The notes beneath the pieces are model-generated. The model worked only from the letters and a program-made list of their open reading frames with translations, searched no databases and was not told where the DNA came from. From assembly GCF_017313225.1 (NCBI RefSeq), contig NZ_JAFLNE010000001.1:310001-374000 (forward strand): 64,000 nucleotides of DNA, given 5' to 3'. Positions 16,747-25,181 of this stretch are shown here, piece after piece. This DNA comes from Allomuricauda sp. CAU 1633. Its GTDB lineage: Bacteria; Bacteroidota; Bacteroidia; Flavobacteriales; Flavobacteriaceae. The translations under genes were made by a program, and so were the position numbers. Within the stretch, counting starts at the first letter, position 1; every line of letters begins with the position of its first letter.

Positions 16747-18216
16747 CTATTTTTGTTTGTAGGCCAATAAGGTTTTGTACTTCTCTTTTTTGTAGATGCC
16801 TTCTATCATTTTAAAAGCCTTGTTCTTGAACACAAAGCCCAGTAATCCAACCATGGCCACACAGAGGTATCCTACAAGTGGGCTGACCAACAAATGGCCT
16901 GCAGCATAAATGATAATGGGCAAAAGCATTTTAGGTAAAGTCAAGAGCAGTGTCTTTGCATTGAACGCCTGTTTGTCTCCAAAAGCTTTTTTGTTGGAAG
17001 TCAGGTCGATAGGGGTCTTCACATAGGCTCCGCCCCAAAGCACCAAATAACTATTGATGCCAATATTATAAATGGCCCCAACCAATACGGCAGCATAGGC
17101 TTCCCATCCGAAGTAGATATAAAAAGAAGCCAAAATGGTTGAAATTATAGTGGCAATGATAACCAGATACCATTTGGATGAAAGGTATTCTTTGTACTGA
17201 ATGTTCTGGCTCATCATCAACGGATAATAACTACTGTCCCAACTAGGAACATACTGCCCAAAACTGAATAAAAAGCCACCCGTAACAAAGATTCCGGCGA
17301 ACATGCTCCAGAATGGACTTTCATAAGCTTCAATGGCGCCCGTAAAAAACAGCAGTCCATAAAAAATAAAAAAGAAGCCGGTAATAACCGCAGTTCTGGA
17401 ACGCTTGTTTCGTTTGATGAGTTTGATGTCGTTCTTTAAAAAAGTGCCCAAATTCCCAAAACGGTTCAACCAATCCAAGTTTTCAGTTTTGGCTTCGGAT
17501 TGTTTGGTGGCCAGGCCACCATCTAAATACATATGTTTTTTGAAATAGCTGAAGGACAAAAAATAGAGTCCAATCAGCAAGAGCCAGAGAACAGCAGACG
17601 TCCAAGGAAGATCAAAGAAAAGATCAAAAATGGGCTGGGTATACTGTGTAATGTCAAACCATTGATAATATTGCGAAATGCCTGCCAGTAAAAACAGTCC
17701 TGCAAACACATAAAAGACACTGTCTTTGTTATTGACCATGACATTAATGAAGTTGTTGACAAAAATGAGGGCCATAAATCCCAAATGCCATCCTATTACG
17801 GAAACAGTAGCGTACCCTTCCATAAGCAAAACCACACTAAAGGGCACAAAGAAAAAGGCGTGCATTATATTGAAAAAGGAAACCACGGTTTTCCCAAGGG
17901 AATAGTTAACCACCTTGCTTTTTTTGATGGGTAAATACAGCAGCGGTTTTATGTTGGTCACGGGCATCTTCTAGAGCATGTACCGTAGTACAAGGTCAAA
18001 GGCCAAATAGTAAATCATGTATTGATTCACGATTCGCAATGGGTCGCCTATTCCAGCCTTCTTGATTATAAAATAGGAGCCAAAACCCATTCCCAAAAAG
18101 ACCAAAATAAAATAGAGGGCACCAATACCCATTAGGATTTTAAACCAAATCTCGGTCTTGAAGGATGCCGCCCTATAAAAAGATTTCCATTGAAGCCCAA
18201 GGAAACGTTTTAACAT
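16747..18216 (-). pseudogene. DUF5687 ABC permease gene with one in-frame amber codon
   Basis: The reading frame from the ATG at 18216 encodes MLKRFLGLQWKSFYRAASFK and runs to RYML, meets a TAG at 17968-17970, and continues in the same frame with KMPVTNIKPLLYLPIKKSKV for another 400 codons to the stop at 16747. Together the two parts make 489 codons, the full length of the DUF5687 membrane family, with no frameshift or gap. The family usually has glutamine at this place, so one C-to-T change (CAG to TAG) explains it. Translation could restart at the methionine two codons later and give a 406-residue protein lacking the first 82 residues, including one membrane helix. A sequencing error is also possible. 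Confidence 0.8.
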
Positions 18217-18310
18217 GGTTGGTTGTTTTTCTGTTAGTGTGCAAAGTAGACTATTTGTTACAATGCACATCCTTTTTTAAAAAATGAAGGCAAAAAATGA
18301 GGGTAATCCT

Positions 18311-18318
18311 TAGTTTTG
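18311..18318 (+). promoter_or_regulatory. Promoter -7 element of the PaaE-like gene
   Basis: TAGTTTTG followed by CA fits the TAnnTTTG consensus and lies 16 bases upstream of the ATG at 18335. No TTG was found at the -33 distance. Confidence 0.45.
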
Positions 18319-18334
18319 CAGCAAAATTGTTTTC

Positions 18335-19384
18335 ATGAGCGATTCCCATGCGTTAAAAATCTCTGCTGTAGATCAATTAATCCCAAACGCTGTGGCACTT
18401 ACCTTTGAGGTTCCCCAGGAACTCAAGGAGACCTATAGCTTTAAAGCGGGCCAGTACATTACCCTAAAGTATCCGTTGAACGGAAAGGAACTCCGTAGGG
18501 CCTATTCCATTTCCTCTTCCCCTTCATCAGGGAAACTAACGGTAGGCATCAAAAAAATGCCGGGCGGTACATTTTCGGTTTTTGCCAATGAAAATTTAAA
18601 GGCCGGTGACGTTTTGGAGGTGATGCACCCAGAGGGTCGTTTTGTGTTTGACCAAACTTCAGGCAAAAAGAATGTTGCCGCTTTTGCCGCAGGAAGTGGT
18701 ATTACCCCAATAATGAGTATCGCCGAAACCGTTTTGGAAAGCCATCCGGAGAACAATTTTGTATTGGTTTTTGGAAACCAAAGCCCAGAAGAGACCATGT
18801 ATTTTGCTAAAATACAAGCACTTAAAGAACAATATGCCAATCGGTTTTTTGTCCAATATGTGTACAGTCGCGCGCACGAGGAGGATGCTCTTTTTGGACG
18901 GATTGAGCGTTCTACAGTGAACTTTGTAGTCAAAAACAAATTCAAGGAAACCCCATTCGATACCTTCTATCTCTGCGGTCCCGAAGAAATGATTCACGCT
19001 GTAACCGATACGCTTAAGAATAATGGTGTTGCTGCGGATAACATCCATTTTGAACTCTTCACCAGTTCTGATGAAGAAGATGAAATGGCCGAAAGCCTTG
19101 AGGGAAAAACCAAGGTTGAGGTAACCTTGGATGATGAGACCTTCACCCTGGTCATGGACCGAAAACAAGTAGTATTGGATGCCGTTCTCAATGAAGATAT
19201 TGATGCTCCCTATTCCTGCCAAGGTGGGGTTTGCAGCACCTGTATTGCCCGAATTAAGGAAGGAAAGGCGGAAATGGCCAAAAACCAAATCTTGACCGAT
19301 AGCGAAGTGGCGGAAGGGTTCATCCTAACGTGTCAGGCCCACCCCTTGACTCCTACTTTAAAAGTGGACTACGACGACGTATAA
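18335..19384 (+). CDS. PaaE-like ferredoxin reductase with C-terminal 2Fe-2S domain
   Basis: 349 residues. The N-terminal half is a FAD-binding reductase (RAYSISSSP for FAD; GITPIMSIAETVL and LCGPEEMIHAV for NAD(P)H). Residues 265-349 are a plant-type ferredoxin domain with the cluster ligands in CQGGVCSTCIAR and a later cysteine in LTCQAHP. This arrangement is that of PaaE, the reductase of the phenylacetyl-CoA epoxidase, and of related multicomponent oxygenase reductases. No paaABCD genes are next to it here, so the partner oxygenase is unknown and I give no gene symbol. Start and length are normal. Confidence 0.88.
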   Translation: MSDSHALKISAVDQLIPNAVALTFEVPQELKETYSFKAGQYITLKYPLNGKELRRAYSISSSPSSGKLTVGIKKMPGGTFSVFANENLKAGDVLEVMHPEGRFVFDQTSGKKNVAAFAAGSGITPIMSIAETVLESHPENNFVLVFGNQSPEETMYFAKIQALKEQYANRFFVQYVYSRAHEEDALFGRIERSTVNFVVKNKFKETPFDTFYLCGPEEMIHAVTDTLKNNGVAADNIHFELFTSSDEEDEMAESLEGKTKVEVTLDDETFTLVMDRKQVVLDAVLNEDIDAPYSCQGGVCSTCIARIKEGKAEMAKNQILTDSEVAEGFILTCQAHPLTPTLKVDYDDV

Positions 19385-19386
19385 CC

Positions 19387-20157
19387 CTAATTCGTCAAGA
19401 GTTTTTCAATGGCTCTGCTGCCATGCTCATACCCAATGGAAAAGGCATTTTCGATACCTTTTTTGTCCAGCACCCCAATTTTGTCCAGTTCCTTGGGTTC
19501 TATAAAAAGATGACACTGTTTCACCTTTTCTATGTTGGAAGCATATATCATGAGATTGGTAACCCTTCCAGCCAATTGTAGAGAATTCCGCAGGTCGGTT
19601 TTTTGCACTTTGGCCGCAATGGAAACATTGCTTCCAATAAAAAAATCGGCTTTATCTTCTAGATATTCCTTTGGAAAGTTATTCATGATTCCGCCATCGG
19701 CATAAAGTATGCCTTCAATCTCCACAGGGCTAAAAACGGGGGTTAAGGCTGCCGAAGCAAGCAAGGGCAGAATCAATTCACCCTGATTAAAGACTTTTTC
19801 CTCTCCGCTCAACAAATCGGTGGCCACCACATATAAAGGTTTGCTCAAGCTTTCAAAAGAGTCGTTCGGAAAATAGTTTTTAAAAATGCTGAAATAGCGC
19901 TCCGTATCAATGAAACCCGGTTTGTTGATGGCAAAAAAGCTGTATTGGAACAAAGGCGTCTTCCGAAAGAAGTCCAACATACTCTCCACCGAATTTCCAT
20001 TGGCATACAACGCACCCACCAAAGCCCCAACACTGGAACCAGACACCATTTGGGCTTCCAGGCCATGTTCACGCATAGCCTTGATCAACCCGATATGGGC
20101 CATACCGCGAACCCCGCCGCCAGAAAGAACCAATCCAATGGATTTATCTTGAAACAT
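19387..20157 (-). CDS. Patatin-like phospholipase
   Basis: 256 residues from the ATG at 20157, which directly precedes the conserved strand KSIGLVLSGGGVRGMAHIGL. The oxyanion loop GGGVRG, the nucleophile serine in SGSSVGALVG and the catalytic Asp in YADGGIMNNFP are all in place. It is therefore expected to be an active acyl hydrolase of the bacterial patatin (RssA-like) type. It converges with the PaaE-like gene and leaves only 2 bases between the two stops. An alternative start eight codons upstream exists. Confidence 0.9.
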   Translation of the reverse strand: MFQDKSIGLVLSGGGVRGMAHIGLIKAMREHGLEAQMVSGSSVGALVGALYANGNSVESMLDFFRKTPLFQYSFFAINKPGFIDTERYFSIFKNYFPNDSFESLSKPLYVVATDLLSGEEKVFNQGELILPLLASAALTPVFSPVEIEGILYADGGIMNNFPKEYLEDKADFFIGSNVSIAAKVQKTDLRNSLQLAGRVTNLMIYASNIEKVKQCHLFIEPKELDKIGVLDKKGIENAFSIGYEHGSRAIEKLLTN

Positions 20158-20181
20158 TTTATTTACAAAACAATGATGCAC

Positions 20182-20512
20182 AAAGGTATAGCATTGCCTT
20201 GTGGATGATGTAGTCCTGCATCATGATTTCGGTTAAAAAAACATTATTTCCACCGTCAATTATGGTTTTCCAAAACGGGAATTCACAGACTGGGCAGTCG
20301 GTGTTTTTCAAAAATGGGCCTTGTTCTTGTCTTTTGTCGAATGCGATGCAACCTTAATCGGAAAACTGTAAATCCCTCATTTTCAAAACCGACTGTGGGG
20401 TCGGAATGTTAAAGTTGGCCTGTTTTTCCAAAAAACTGTAATCCAACCACATACGATTCGACCAAAATCAATAGCAATAATTGTTGTAAGTTTAGGATAA
20501 ACATTCCTTAGG
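20182..20512. other. Intergenic region between patatin and DUF2064 genes
   Basis: No gene or RNA could be recognised. A small inverted repeat CCGAC-TGTGGG-GTCGG (about 20383-20398) and a possible weak -7 box (TAAGTTTA, near 20487) are the only structures I saw. Confidence 0.4.
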
Positions 20513-21205
20513 TTGATTCAAAAATCGGTTCAAGATACTGCCATTTTAATCTTCGCAAATTCTGCGACCCAGGACAGCCGTATTAAAAAAATTGGTTCGG
20601 ATACTACCCTTTTTGATGCCCTCAACCAACATTCTTTAAAGATTGTAAAGGCCACTGGCCTACCTTACTTTCATTTTACGGAAAAAGAACAACGCGGTGA
20701 AACTTTTGGAGAGCGTTTCACCCATGCGATTCAATCCATTTTTGATAAAGGCTTTGCCAACATTATCGCCATTGGAAATGACAGCCCACAGTTGAAGACC
20801 CAACATCTTCTGGAAACCCATCAAAAACTCCAGCTGGGCAAAACGGTTTTAGGCCCGGCGGTGGATGGTGGATTTTATTTGTTGGGACTACATGCTTCCA
20901 ACTTTCATAAAAATTCTTTTGAAGCGCTGCCATGGCAAGTGACAAGCCTTTTTAATACCACTCAGTATTATTTTGAATCTTTGGGTTGTGTAGTTTTTTC
21001 ATTGAGCCGATTAATCGACATTGATTCTGCCAGTGATATTAAACGTCTATCCAATCACATTACAACTTTGGTCGGAGGATGGCTCTCGTTTTTTTCAAAA
21101 TTGCTGCATCAGTTTATCAAGTTTATTGACATTGGTCTTATCAATACCAAAAACCTATTTCTCTTCATTCCTTTTAACAAAGGCTCACCAGTTTCGTTTG
21201 CCTGA
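20513..21205 (+). CDS. DUF2064 family protein (glycosyltransferase-A-like)
   Basis: 230 residues from a TTG start; no in-frame ATG fits better. The core motifs TAILIFANSA, GNDSPQL (the metal-binding DSP of the GT-A fold) and LGPAVDGGFYLLGL are those of DUF2064, which includes TIGR04282 proteins that NCBI associates with arsenosugar biosynthesis. The usual N-terminal KxRLA nucleotide loop of that family is not present, so catalytic activity as a nucleotidyltransferase is doubtful. The position upstream of the peroxidase-like gene and arsS supports a shared pathway. The last about 40 residues, after SDIKRLSNH, are not family-like and may come from extension of the frame. Confidence 0.7.
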   Translation: MIQKSVQDTAILIFANSATQDSRIKKIGSDTTLFDALNQHSLKIVKATGLPYFHFTEKEQRGETFGERFTHAIQSIFDKGFANIIAIGNDSPQLKTQHLLETHQKLQLGKTVLGPAVDGGFYLLGLHASNFHKNSFEALPWQVTSLFNTTQYYFESLGCVVFSLSRLIDIDSASDIKRLSNHITTLVGGWLSFFSKLLHQFIKFIDIGLINTKNLFLFIPFNKGSPVSFA

Positions 21206-21263
21206 TTACCCATGCCGAGTCTTAAACTTGGCCCTCAGTTATTATTTAATTCAGACATACAAA

Positions 21264-21275
21264 TGCCTTAAGGCA
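21264..21275. promoter_or_regulatory. Perfect palindrome upstream of the peroxidase-like gene
   Basis: TGCCTTAAGGCA is a perfect 12-base palindrome, and symmetry continues outside it as ACA-nn-(core)-nn-TGT. It lies 29 bases before the ATG at 21305, where an operator would be expected. No regulator gene of the ArsR type is adjacent. The role as a binding site is inferred. Confidence 0.35.
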
Positions 21276-21304
21276 AATGTTGATAATCCACTAAAAAACA
21301 AAAC

Positions 21305-21640
21305 ATGGCAAACTCATATTACGACCCAGCAGACTTAAGAAAATTTGGTTCCATTACCGAATGGAGCGAGGAACTGGGCAACAAATTTTTTGATTATTAC
21401 GGTAAGGTTTTCGAAGAAGGTGCACTAAGTGCAAGAGAGAAATCGTTGATCGCCCTAGCGGTGGCCCACGTGGTCAAATGCCCCTACTGCATCGATGCTT
21501 ACACCAAAGATGGGCTTCAACGTGGCATTACCAAAGAGGAAATGATGGAAGCCGTGCACGCCGGTGCTGCCATTGAAAGTGGTGCTACGCTGGTACATGG
21601 TGTTCAGATGATGAACAAATACAATAAACTTTCCATGTAG
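21305..21640 (+). CDS. Arsenosugar-associated peroxidase-like protein (AhpD/CMD fold)
   Basis: 111 residues of the carboxymuconolactone decarboxylase/AhpD fold with the redox pair CPYC in VAHVVKCPYCIDAYTKDG and the helix EEMMEAVHAGAAIESGAT. The N-terminal part (YYDPADLRKFGSITEWSEEL) matches the subfamily known as TIGR04029, annotated as arsenosugar biosynthesis-associated peroxidase-like protein. It is 82 bases upstream of arsS on the same strand. The reaction is not known; the CxxC suggests a thiol-dependent peroxidase or reductase. Confidence 0.85.
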   Translation: MANSYYDPADLRKFGSITEWSEELGNKFFDYYGKVFEEGALSAREKSLIALAVAHVVKCPYCIDAYTKDGLQRGITKEEMMEAVHAGAAIESGATLVHGVQMMNKYNKLSM

Positions 21641-21646
21641 TAATGG

Positions 21647-21692
21647 AACGCTTCGCTTCTAGATATTAGACCGCTGCGCTGTCAGATTTTAG
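21647..21692 (+). repeat. Two tandem 23-base repeats upstream of arsS
   Basis: Units 21647-21669 and 21670-21692 match at 17 of 23 positions; both contain CGCT-CGCT and end in AGATNTTAG. They fill most of the gap between the peroxidase-like gene and arsS. They resemble degenerate dispersed intergenic repeats of flavobacteria rather than an operator. Confidence 0.5.
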
Positions 21693-21722
21693 AAGGTTTC
21701 CGAACAATTTTAAAGACTAAAA

Positions 21723-22811
21723 ATGGGACAAAGCATATTATCAGATATTAAAAAAGCGGCCAAAAAGTCGTTGAAGGCTCGGGAAAATGAACTCGCGAAT
21801 ACCAACAGGCAGTTGGAAATATTGAATGGGGGATTGTTTGCCGATGGTGAGTTGCCTTCCTTTAAGGATAAAATTGCTAAAACGGGACAATTTCCATTAA
21901 AGCCCAGAACCTTGGAAATCCTGCAAATCAATGTGGGGTATACGTGCAATCAGGTGTGCGAGCACTGCCATGTGGATGCTGGTCCAGACCGAAAGGAAAT
22001 CATGACGCGCGAGACCATGGAGCAGTGTTTGGAGGTCATTCGAAATACTGGAGCCCATACTTTGGACCTTACGGGTGGTGCTCCAGAAATGAATCCCAAC
22101 TTTCGGTGGTTTGTGGAAGAAGCAGCCAAAGCGGGTATCCAAGATTTTATTGTGCGGTCCAATTTGACCATCATCCGTTCCAACAAAAAATACCACGACC
22201 TCCCCGAATTCTTTAAAAAGCATAATGTGCACGTGGTTTCTTCCATGCCACATTACACTCGGGGCAAAACGGACAAGCAACGTGGTGATGGGGTTTTTGA
22301 TAAGTCCATCAAAGCACTGCAAGATTTGAACGCGGTGGGCTATGGTATGCCTGATAGCGCCCTACGGTTGGATTTGGTCTACAATCCCTCTGGGGCCTTT
22401 TTGCCGGGTGACCAAGCGGCCATGGAACACGATTTTAAAAAAGCGTTGAAAGAAGATTTCAATATTGAGTTCCATAATCTGTTTGCGATTACCAATCTGC
22501 CCATTTCGCGCTTTTTGGATTATTTGATTGCTTCGGACAATTATGAAGATTATATGTACGCCTTGGTGGAGGCCTACAATCCCGCTGCGGTGGAAAATGT
22601 GATGTGCACCAATACCATTTCAGTAAGTTGGGATGGCTGGTTGTATGATTGCGACTTTAACCAAATGCTAAACCTAAAGGTGGCCAGCAAGGTAAAGCAC
22701 ATCAAAGATTATAACGAAGACCTGTTGAATGACCGTGAAATTGTGATTTCACAGCATTGCTACGGCTGCACCGCAGGAGCGGGAAGTAGTTGCCAAGGTA
22801 CGGTAACATAA
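21723..22811 (+). CDS. arsS: Arsenosugar biosynthesis radical SAM protein
   Basis: 362 residues. The radical SAM cluster motif is CNQVCEHC after LEILQINVGYT, followed by LTGGAPEMNPNF for SAM binding. The C-terminal cysteine-rich domain carries CTNTISVSWDGWLYDCDFNQ and ends in CYGCTAGAGSSCQG, as in ArsS (TIGR04167, DUF3641 C-terminus). ArsS is proposed to attach a 5'-deoxyadenosyl group to a methylated arsenical on the way to arsenosugars. The methyltransferase arsM is not in the window. The last 72 bases are repeated in decayed form at 23864-23956 and again at 24975-25033. Confidence 0.93.
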   Translation: MGQSILSDIKKAAKKSLKARENELANTNRQLEILNGGLFADGELPSFKDKIAKTGQFPLKPRTLEILQINVGYTCNQVCEHCHVDAGPDRKEIMTRETMEQCLEVIRNTGAHTLDLTGGAPEMNPNFRWFVEEAAKAGIQDFIVRSNLTIIRSNKKYHDLPEFFKKHNVHVVSSMPHYTRGKTDKQRGDGVFDKSIKALQDLNAVGYGMPDSALRLDLVYNPSGAFLPGDQAAMEHDFKKALKEDFNIEFHNLFAITNLPISRFLDYLIASDNYEDYMYALVEAYNPAAVENVMCTNTISVSWDGWLYDCDFNQMLNLKVASKVKHIKDYNEDLLNDREIVISQHCYGCTAGAGSSCQGTVT

Positions 22812-22842
22812 AAAAGAAAAGCAGTTTTATGGCTAATTCTAT

Positions 22843-23709
22843 CTACTTGTACAGTTTGAATTCAATTTCATTACTCATTATGGTAATCAAAAGAGAATAT
22901 ATCCCTCGTTGAAGTAAATCTTCGCAAAACTTTTCCGCCTCCTCTATAATCTTGAATGGTTTCAATTCTTCAGAATCCGATTCAAAGAATACCAAAAAAG
23001 GTTGCTCAAAAAAGTCAACCCCATACTCCACAAATACCTTGTCCTGCATTCTTTCCCTTTTTCTAATATTTGAAGCGTCTTTTTGATCTAGCCTATCGAG
23101 TAGCGCATCAGGTGCACGTCTTGCTAGATATTGCGGGGAGAATTCTGTATTGGTTACGGGCTTATCAAATTTAGCGTCGATAAAAGCCAAACAGTCCTCT
23201 TTACTGTTCAATGCATCAATACTTGTGTTATTGATTACTGGTATGGTATAGTTATTAGAGCTCACTTCATCTGACCCGTTGGCAAAGTACAGAGCCACAA
23301 AGGAATCAAGGCTGTTGGCCACTTTTTCCTTCTCATAATCGGTATCCTCACCTATGATATACACCGGGAAATTTTCCTTTTCCTCGTCAAGATAAACCCC
23401 CAATACCGTTGGACCACATTGATCAGGTAATGTCTCTGAAATTAATGGAACAAAGTTTGCTCTGAAATGCTCTTGCATCTCATCAGAATATCCCGTATAG
23501 AATAGCTCAGCCAAATCCTCTTCAGGATCACCTGGGTATTCCTCAATATCCAACTCATCTGGAGAAATCATATAGTACTCAAATGTAATAGGATAATAAT
23601 GATTTGGTTTTCCCATAATCCTGATTTTCAGAGGAGATATTTTTTTGTAACGTTCACCGTTTTGGAAAAAGTCTTCAATTGGTTTTGGGTATTTGCCTTG
23701 CTTGCTCAT
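22843..23709 (-). CDS. Hypothetical acidic protein in arsS-flanking cassette
   Basis: 288 residues from the ATG at 23709 (MSKQGKYPKPIEDFFQN); an upstream in-frame ATG would add 25 unlikely residues. The chain is acidic and has no signal peptide or membrane helix. Near residues 115-150 the pattern (PVYIIGEDTDYEKEKVANSL followed by DSFVALYFAN) is loosely like the C-terminal part of SUKH/SMI1-KNR4 proteins, which are often immunity proteins, but I regard this as weak. It converges on arsS, with 31 bases between the two stops, and lies between the intact arsS end and the first remnant. Confidence 0.6.
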   Translation of the reverse strand: MSKQGKYPKPIEDFFQNGERYKKISPLKIRIMGKPNHYYPITFEYYMISPDELDIEEYPGDPEEDLAELFYTGYSDEMQEHFRANFVPLISETLPDQCGPTVLGVYLDEEKENFPVYIIGEDTDYEKEKVANSLDSFVALYFANGSDEVSSNNYTIPVINNTSIDALNSKEDCLAFIDAKFDKPVTNTEFSPQYLARRAPDALLDRLDQKDASNIRKRERMQDKVFVEYGVDFFEQPFLVFFESDSEELKPFKIIEEAEKFCEDLLQRGIYSLLITIMSNEIEFKLYK

Positions 23710-23863
23710 TTTACGGTTTTTTGTTGTTGTTTGATAATGACAAGGTATCCCAACCGTACCTCCATCTCGAAGAAAATTGATCAATGCCCTATTTCATCTA
23801 GCCAGTCCATCATCCGATCTGATAAAATTTTGGTTGATTATCTATTTTGGATATGAACAAAAG

Positions 23864-23956
23864 GATTTATTGAGGAGCCAGAATATTGTGATCACACAAC
23901 GCTGCTATGGATGTGCTGGTGGTGCGGGAAGTAGTTGCCAGGGGACGGTGGCTTAG
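23864..23956 (+). pseudogene. Remnant of an arsS 3' end (copy 2)
   Basis: The frame reads DLLRSQNIVITQRCYGCAGG then AGSSCQGTVA and a stop at 23954-23956, against DLLNDREIVISQHCYGCTAG AGSSCQGTVT at the end of the intact gene. From the shared ATTGTGAT onward the two copies align without gaps for 72 bases with 53 identities, and many of the differences are silent or conservative. The reading frame is undamaged, so this was recently a gene end, but from a diverged arsS allele. It has no start codon and the upstream DNA is unrelated. Confidence 0.85.
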
Positions 23957-23991
23957 GGTTTCAGTACAAGAAATTACAACTAGCGGTGAGA

Positions 23992-24849
23992 TTACTGGTT
24001 CGGAATTAATTCTATTAGGTTAAGATACTCATTAAAATAACGTTTACCCAACTCCCTTTGCCCATCAGCATCAAAATGAATCTCATCAATTTTATTGTTT
24101 TCTTTTTCAATAACAACAGGAGATGACGGATCCGCATAGCCAATTATGCATAGCTTGTCTTTTATCCCTGCGATTTTCTTTTGCTGATTTAATCTTGATT
24201 TATCCTGTGATACCCAGTATGGTACCATTCCTCCTAAAATAAATGGTACGTTTTCAGCATTTAAATCCTCTCTTATGTCATTGATAAAATTCCCAAGTTG
24301 GCGTTCGTACGATTTATTGTGCACATCAATCTCTCCCTGATGCCATAAAATAGCTTGTAGTTCACTATTTTGAAATTTGTCTTGAACGTATTTTACTCTC
24401 GATACCGCATCATTATATAGAGCATCCCCTTTGTTCCACATGTTATCCGAAAATCCTGTTCCTCCATGGCCACAAGGGATTATTATCACACTGTCATTCT
24501 CGGCTACTAGTCTATTCTTAAAGAGATTCGCGAAAGTCAGCCCAAAACCAATCCTATCTAATTTAGCTGTATGATGGTCTAAAGGTGCAATGGCTTTTAC
24601 CACTTTCAAGTTTCTGTCACCAACCCTGCCAAGTTGCATTACACCTTGTCGCGTAGTATCAATGGATGCATCCAAACCTAACCCGGCATGCGTGTTCGAC
24701 TGCCCAATAATCAATATTATATTATACTTTGACTTGCTAAAAGAAACTACTGAGCGTTCACATTCAACTGAGGGAAAAGAATCAGTTTCATTCTTTTCGC
24801 AAGAAGTTATTGCCAATGAAAATAGAAGTAGTATTAGTATTGGCCTCAC
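23992..24849 (-). CDS. SGNH/sialate O-acetylesterase-like lipoprotein
   Basis: 285 residues with a lipoprotein signal (ILILLLFSLAITSC). The catalytic serine block IILIIGQSNTHAG is block I of the CE6/SASA acetylesterases; a GHGG-type block (IIPCGHGGTGFSDN) and LWHQGEIDV (block III) follow, and a C-terminal DEIHFDADGQRELG gives the catalytic Asp-x-x-His. All catalytic elements are present, so the enzyme is probably an active carbohydrate deacetylase on the cell surface or in the periplasm. It lies between the two arsS remnants, converging on the upstream one, with no partner gene beside it. Confidence 0.85.
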   Translation of the reverse strand: MRPILILLLFSLAITSCEKNETDSFPSVECERSVVSFSKSKYNIILIIGQSNTHAGLGLDASIDTTRQGVMQLGRVGDRNLKVVKAIAPLDHHTAKLDRIGFGLTFANLFKNRLVAENDSVIIIPCGHGGTGFSDNMWNKGDALYNDAVSRVKYVQDKFQNSELQAILWHQGEIDVHNKSYERQLGNFINDIREDLNAENVPFILGGMVPYWVSQDKSRLNQQKKIAGIKDKLCIIGYADPSSPVVIEKENNKIDEIHFDADGQRELGKRYFNEYLNLIELIPNQ

Positions 24850-24974
24850 CCTGTAATGTTTCTTACCTAAAATTTGTTAATTGGCTTTTACACAAATATA
24901 AGGGAAGTCAAACTTATCCAAAATCCATTCGTTTTAATGCCTTTTTATTAGCCATATTGAACTTGTGGTCATTT

Positions 24975-25033
24975 AACCGTGTTATAGATGCTCAGCTAGG
25001 GCCAGAAGTAGTTACCAAGAGGTAGTAACTTAC
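24975..25033 (+). pseudogene. Older remnant of an arsS 3' end (copy 3)
   Basis: In one frame this reads PCYRCSARARSSYQEVVTY, which aligns residue by residue with RCYGCAGGAGSSCQGTVA at the end of copy 2. The first 42 bases match copy 2 at 29 positions without a gap and include the invariant GAAGTAGTT. The stop codon position now reads TAC. It is more decayed than copy 2 and lies 1.08 kb beyond it. Confidence 0.65.
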
Positions 25034-25181
25034 GCTTTTAGAGCAGGAAGGTTAACTTAATGGTAAATTAAATACATAACAGGAGGCCGTTTTTTCCCAT
25101 CAACCTCCTACAATGTTTTAGTGGAATATAAGCCATGGTATTTCATCTTAGCTATTAGTACTACAAAATATACACACGGTC

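Noticed and set aside
22812..25033. Genomic island integrated at a tRNA or tmRNA gene.
   Set aside because: No tRNA or tmRNA is present. The repeated sequence is the coding 3' end of arsS, and no integrase gene lies between the copies.
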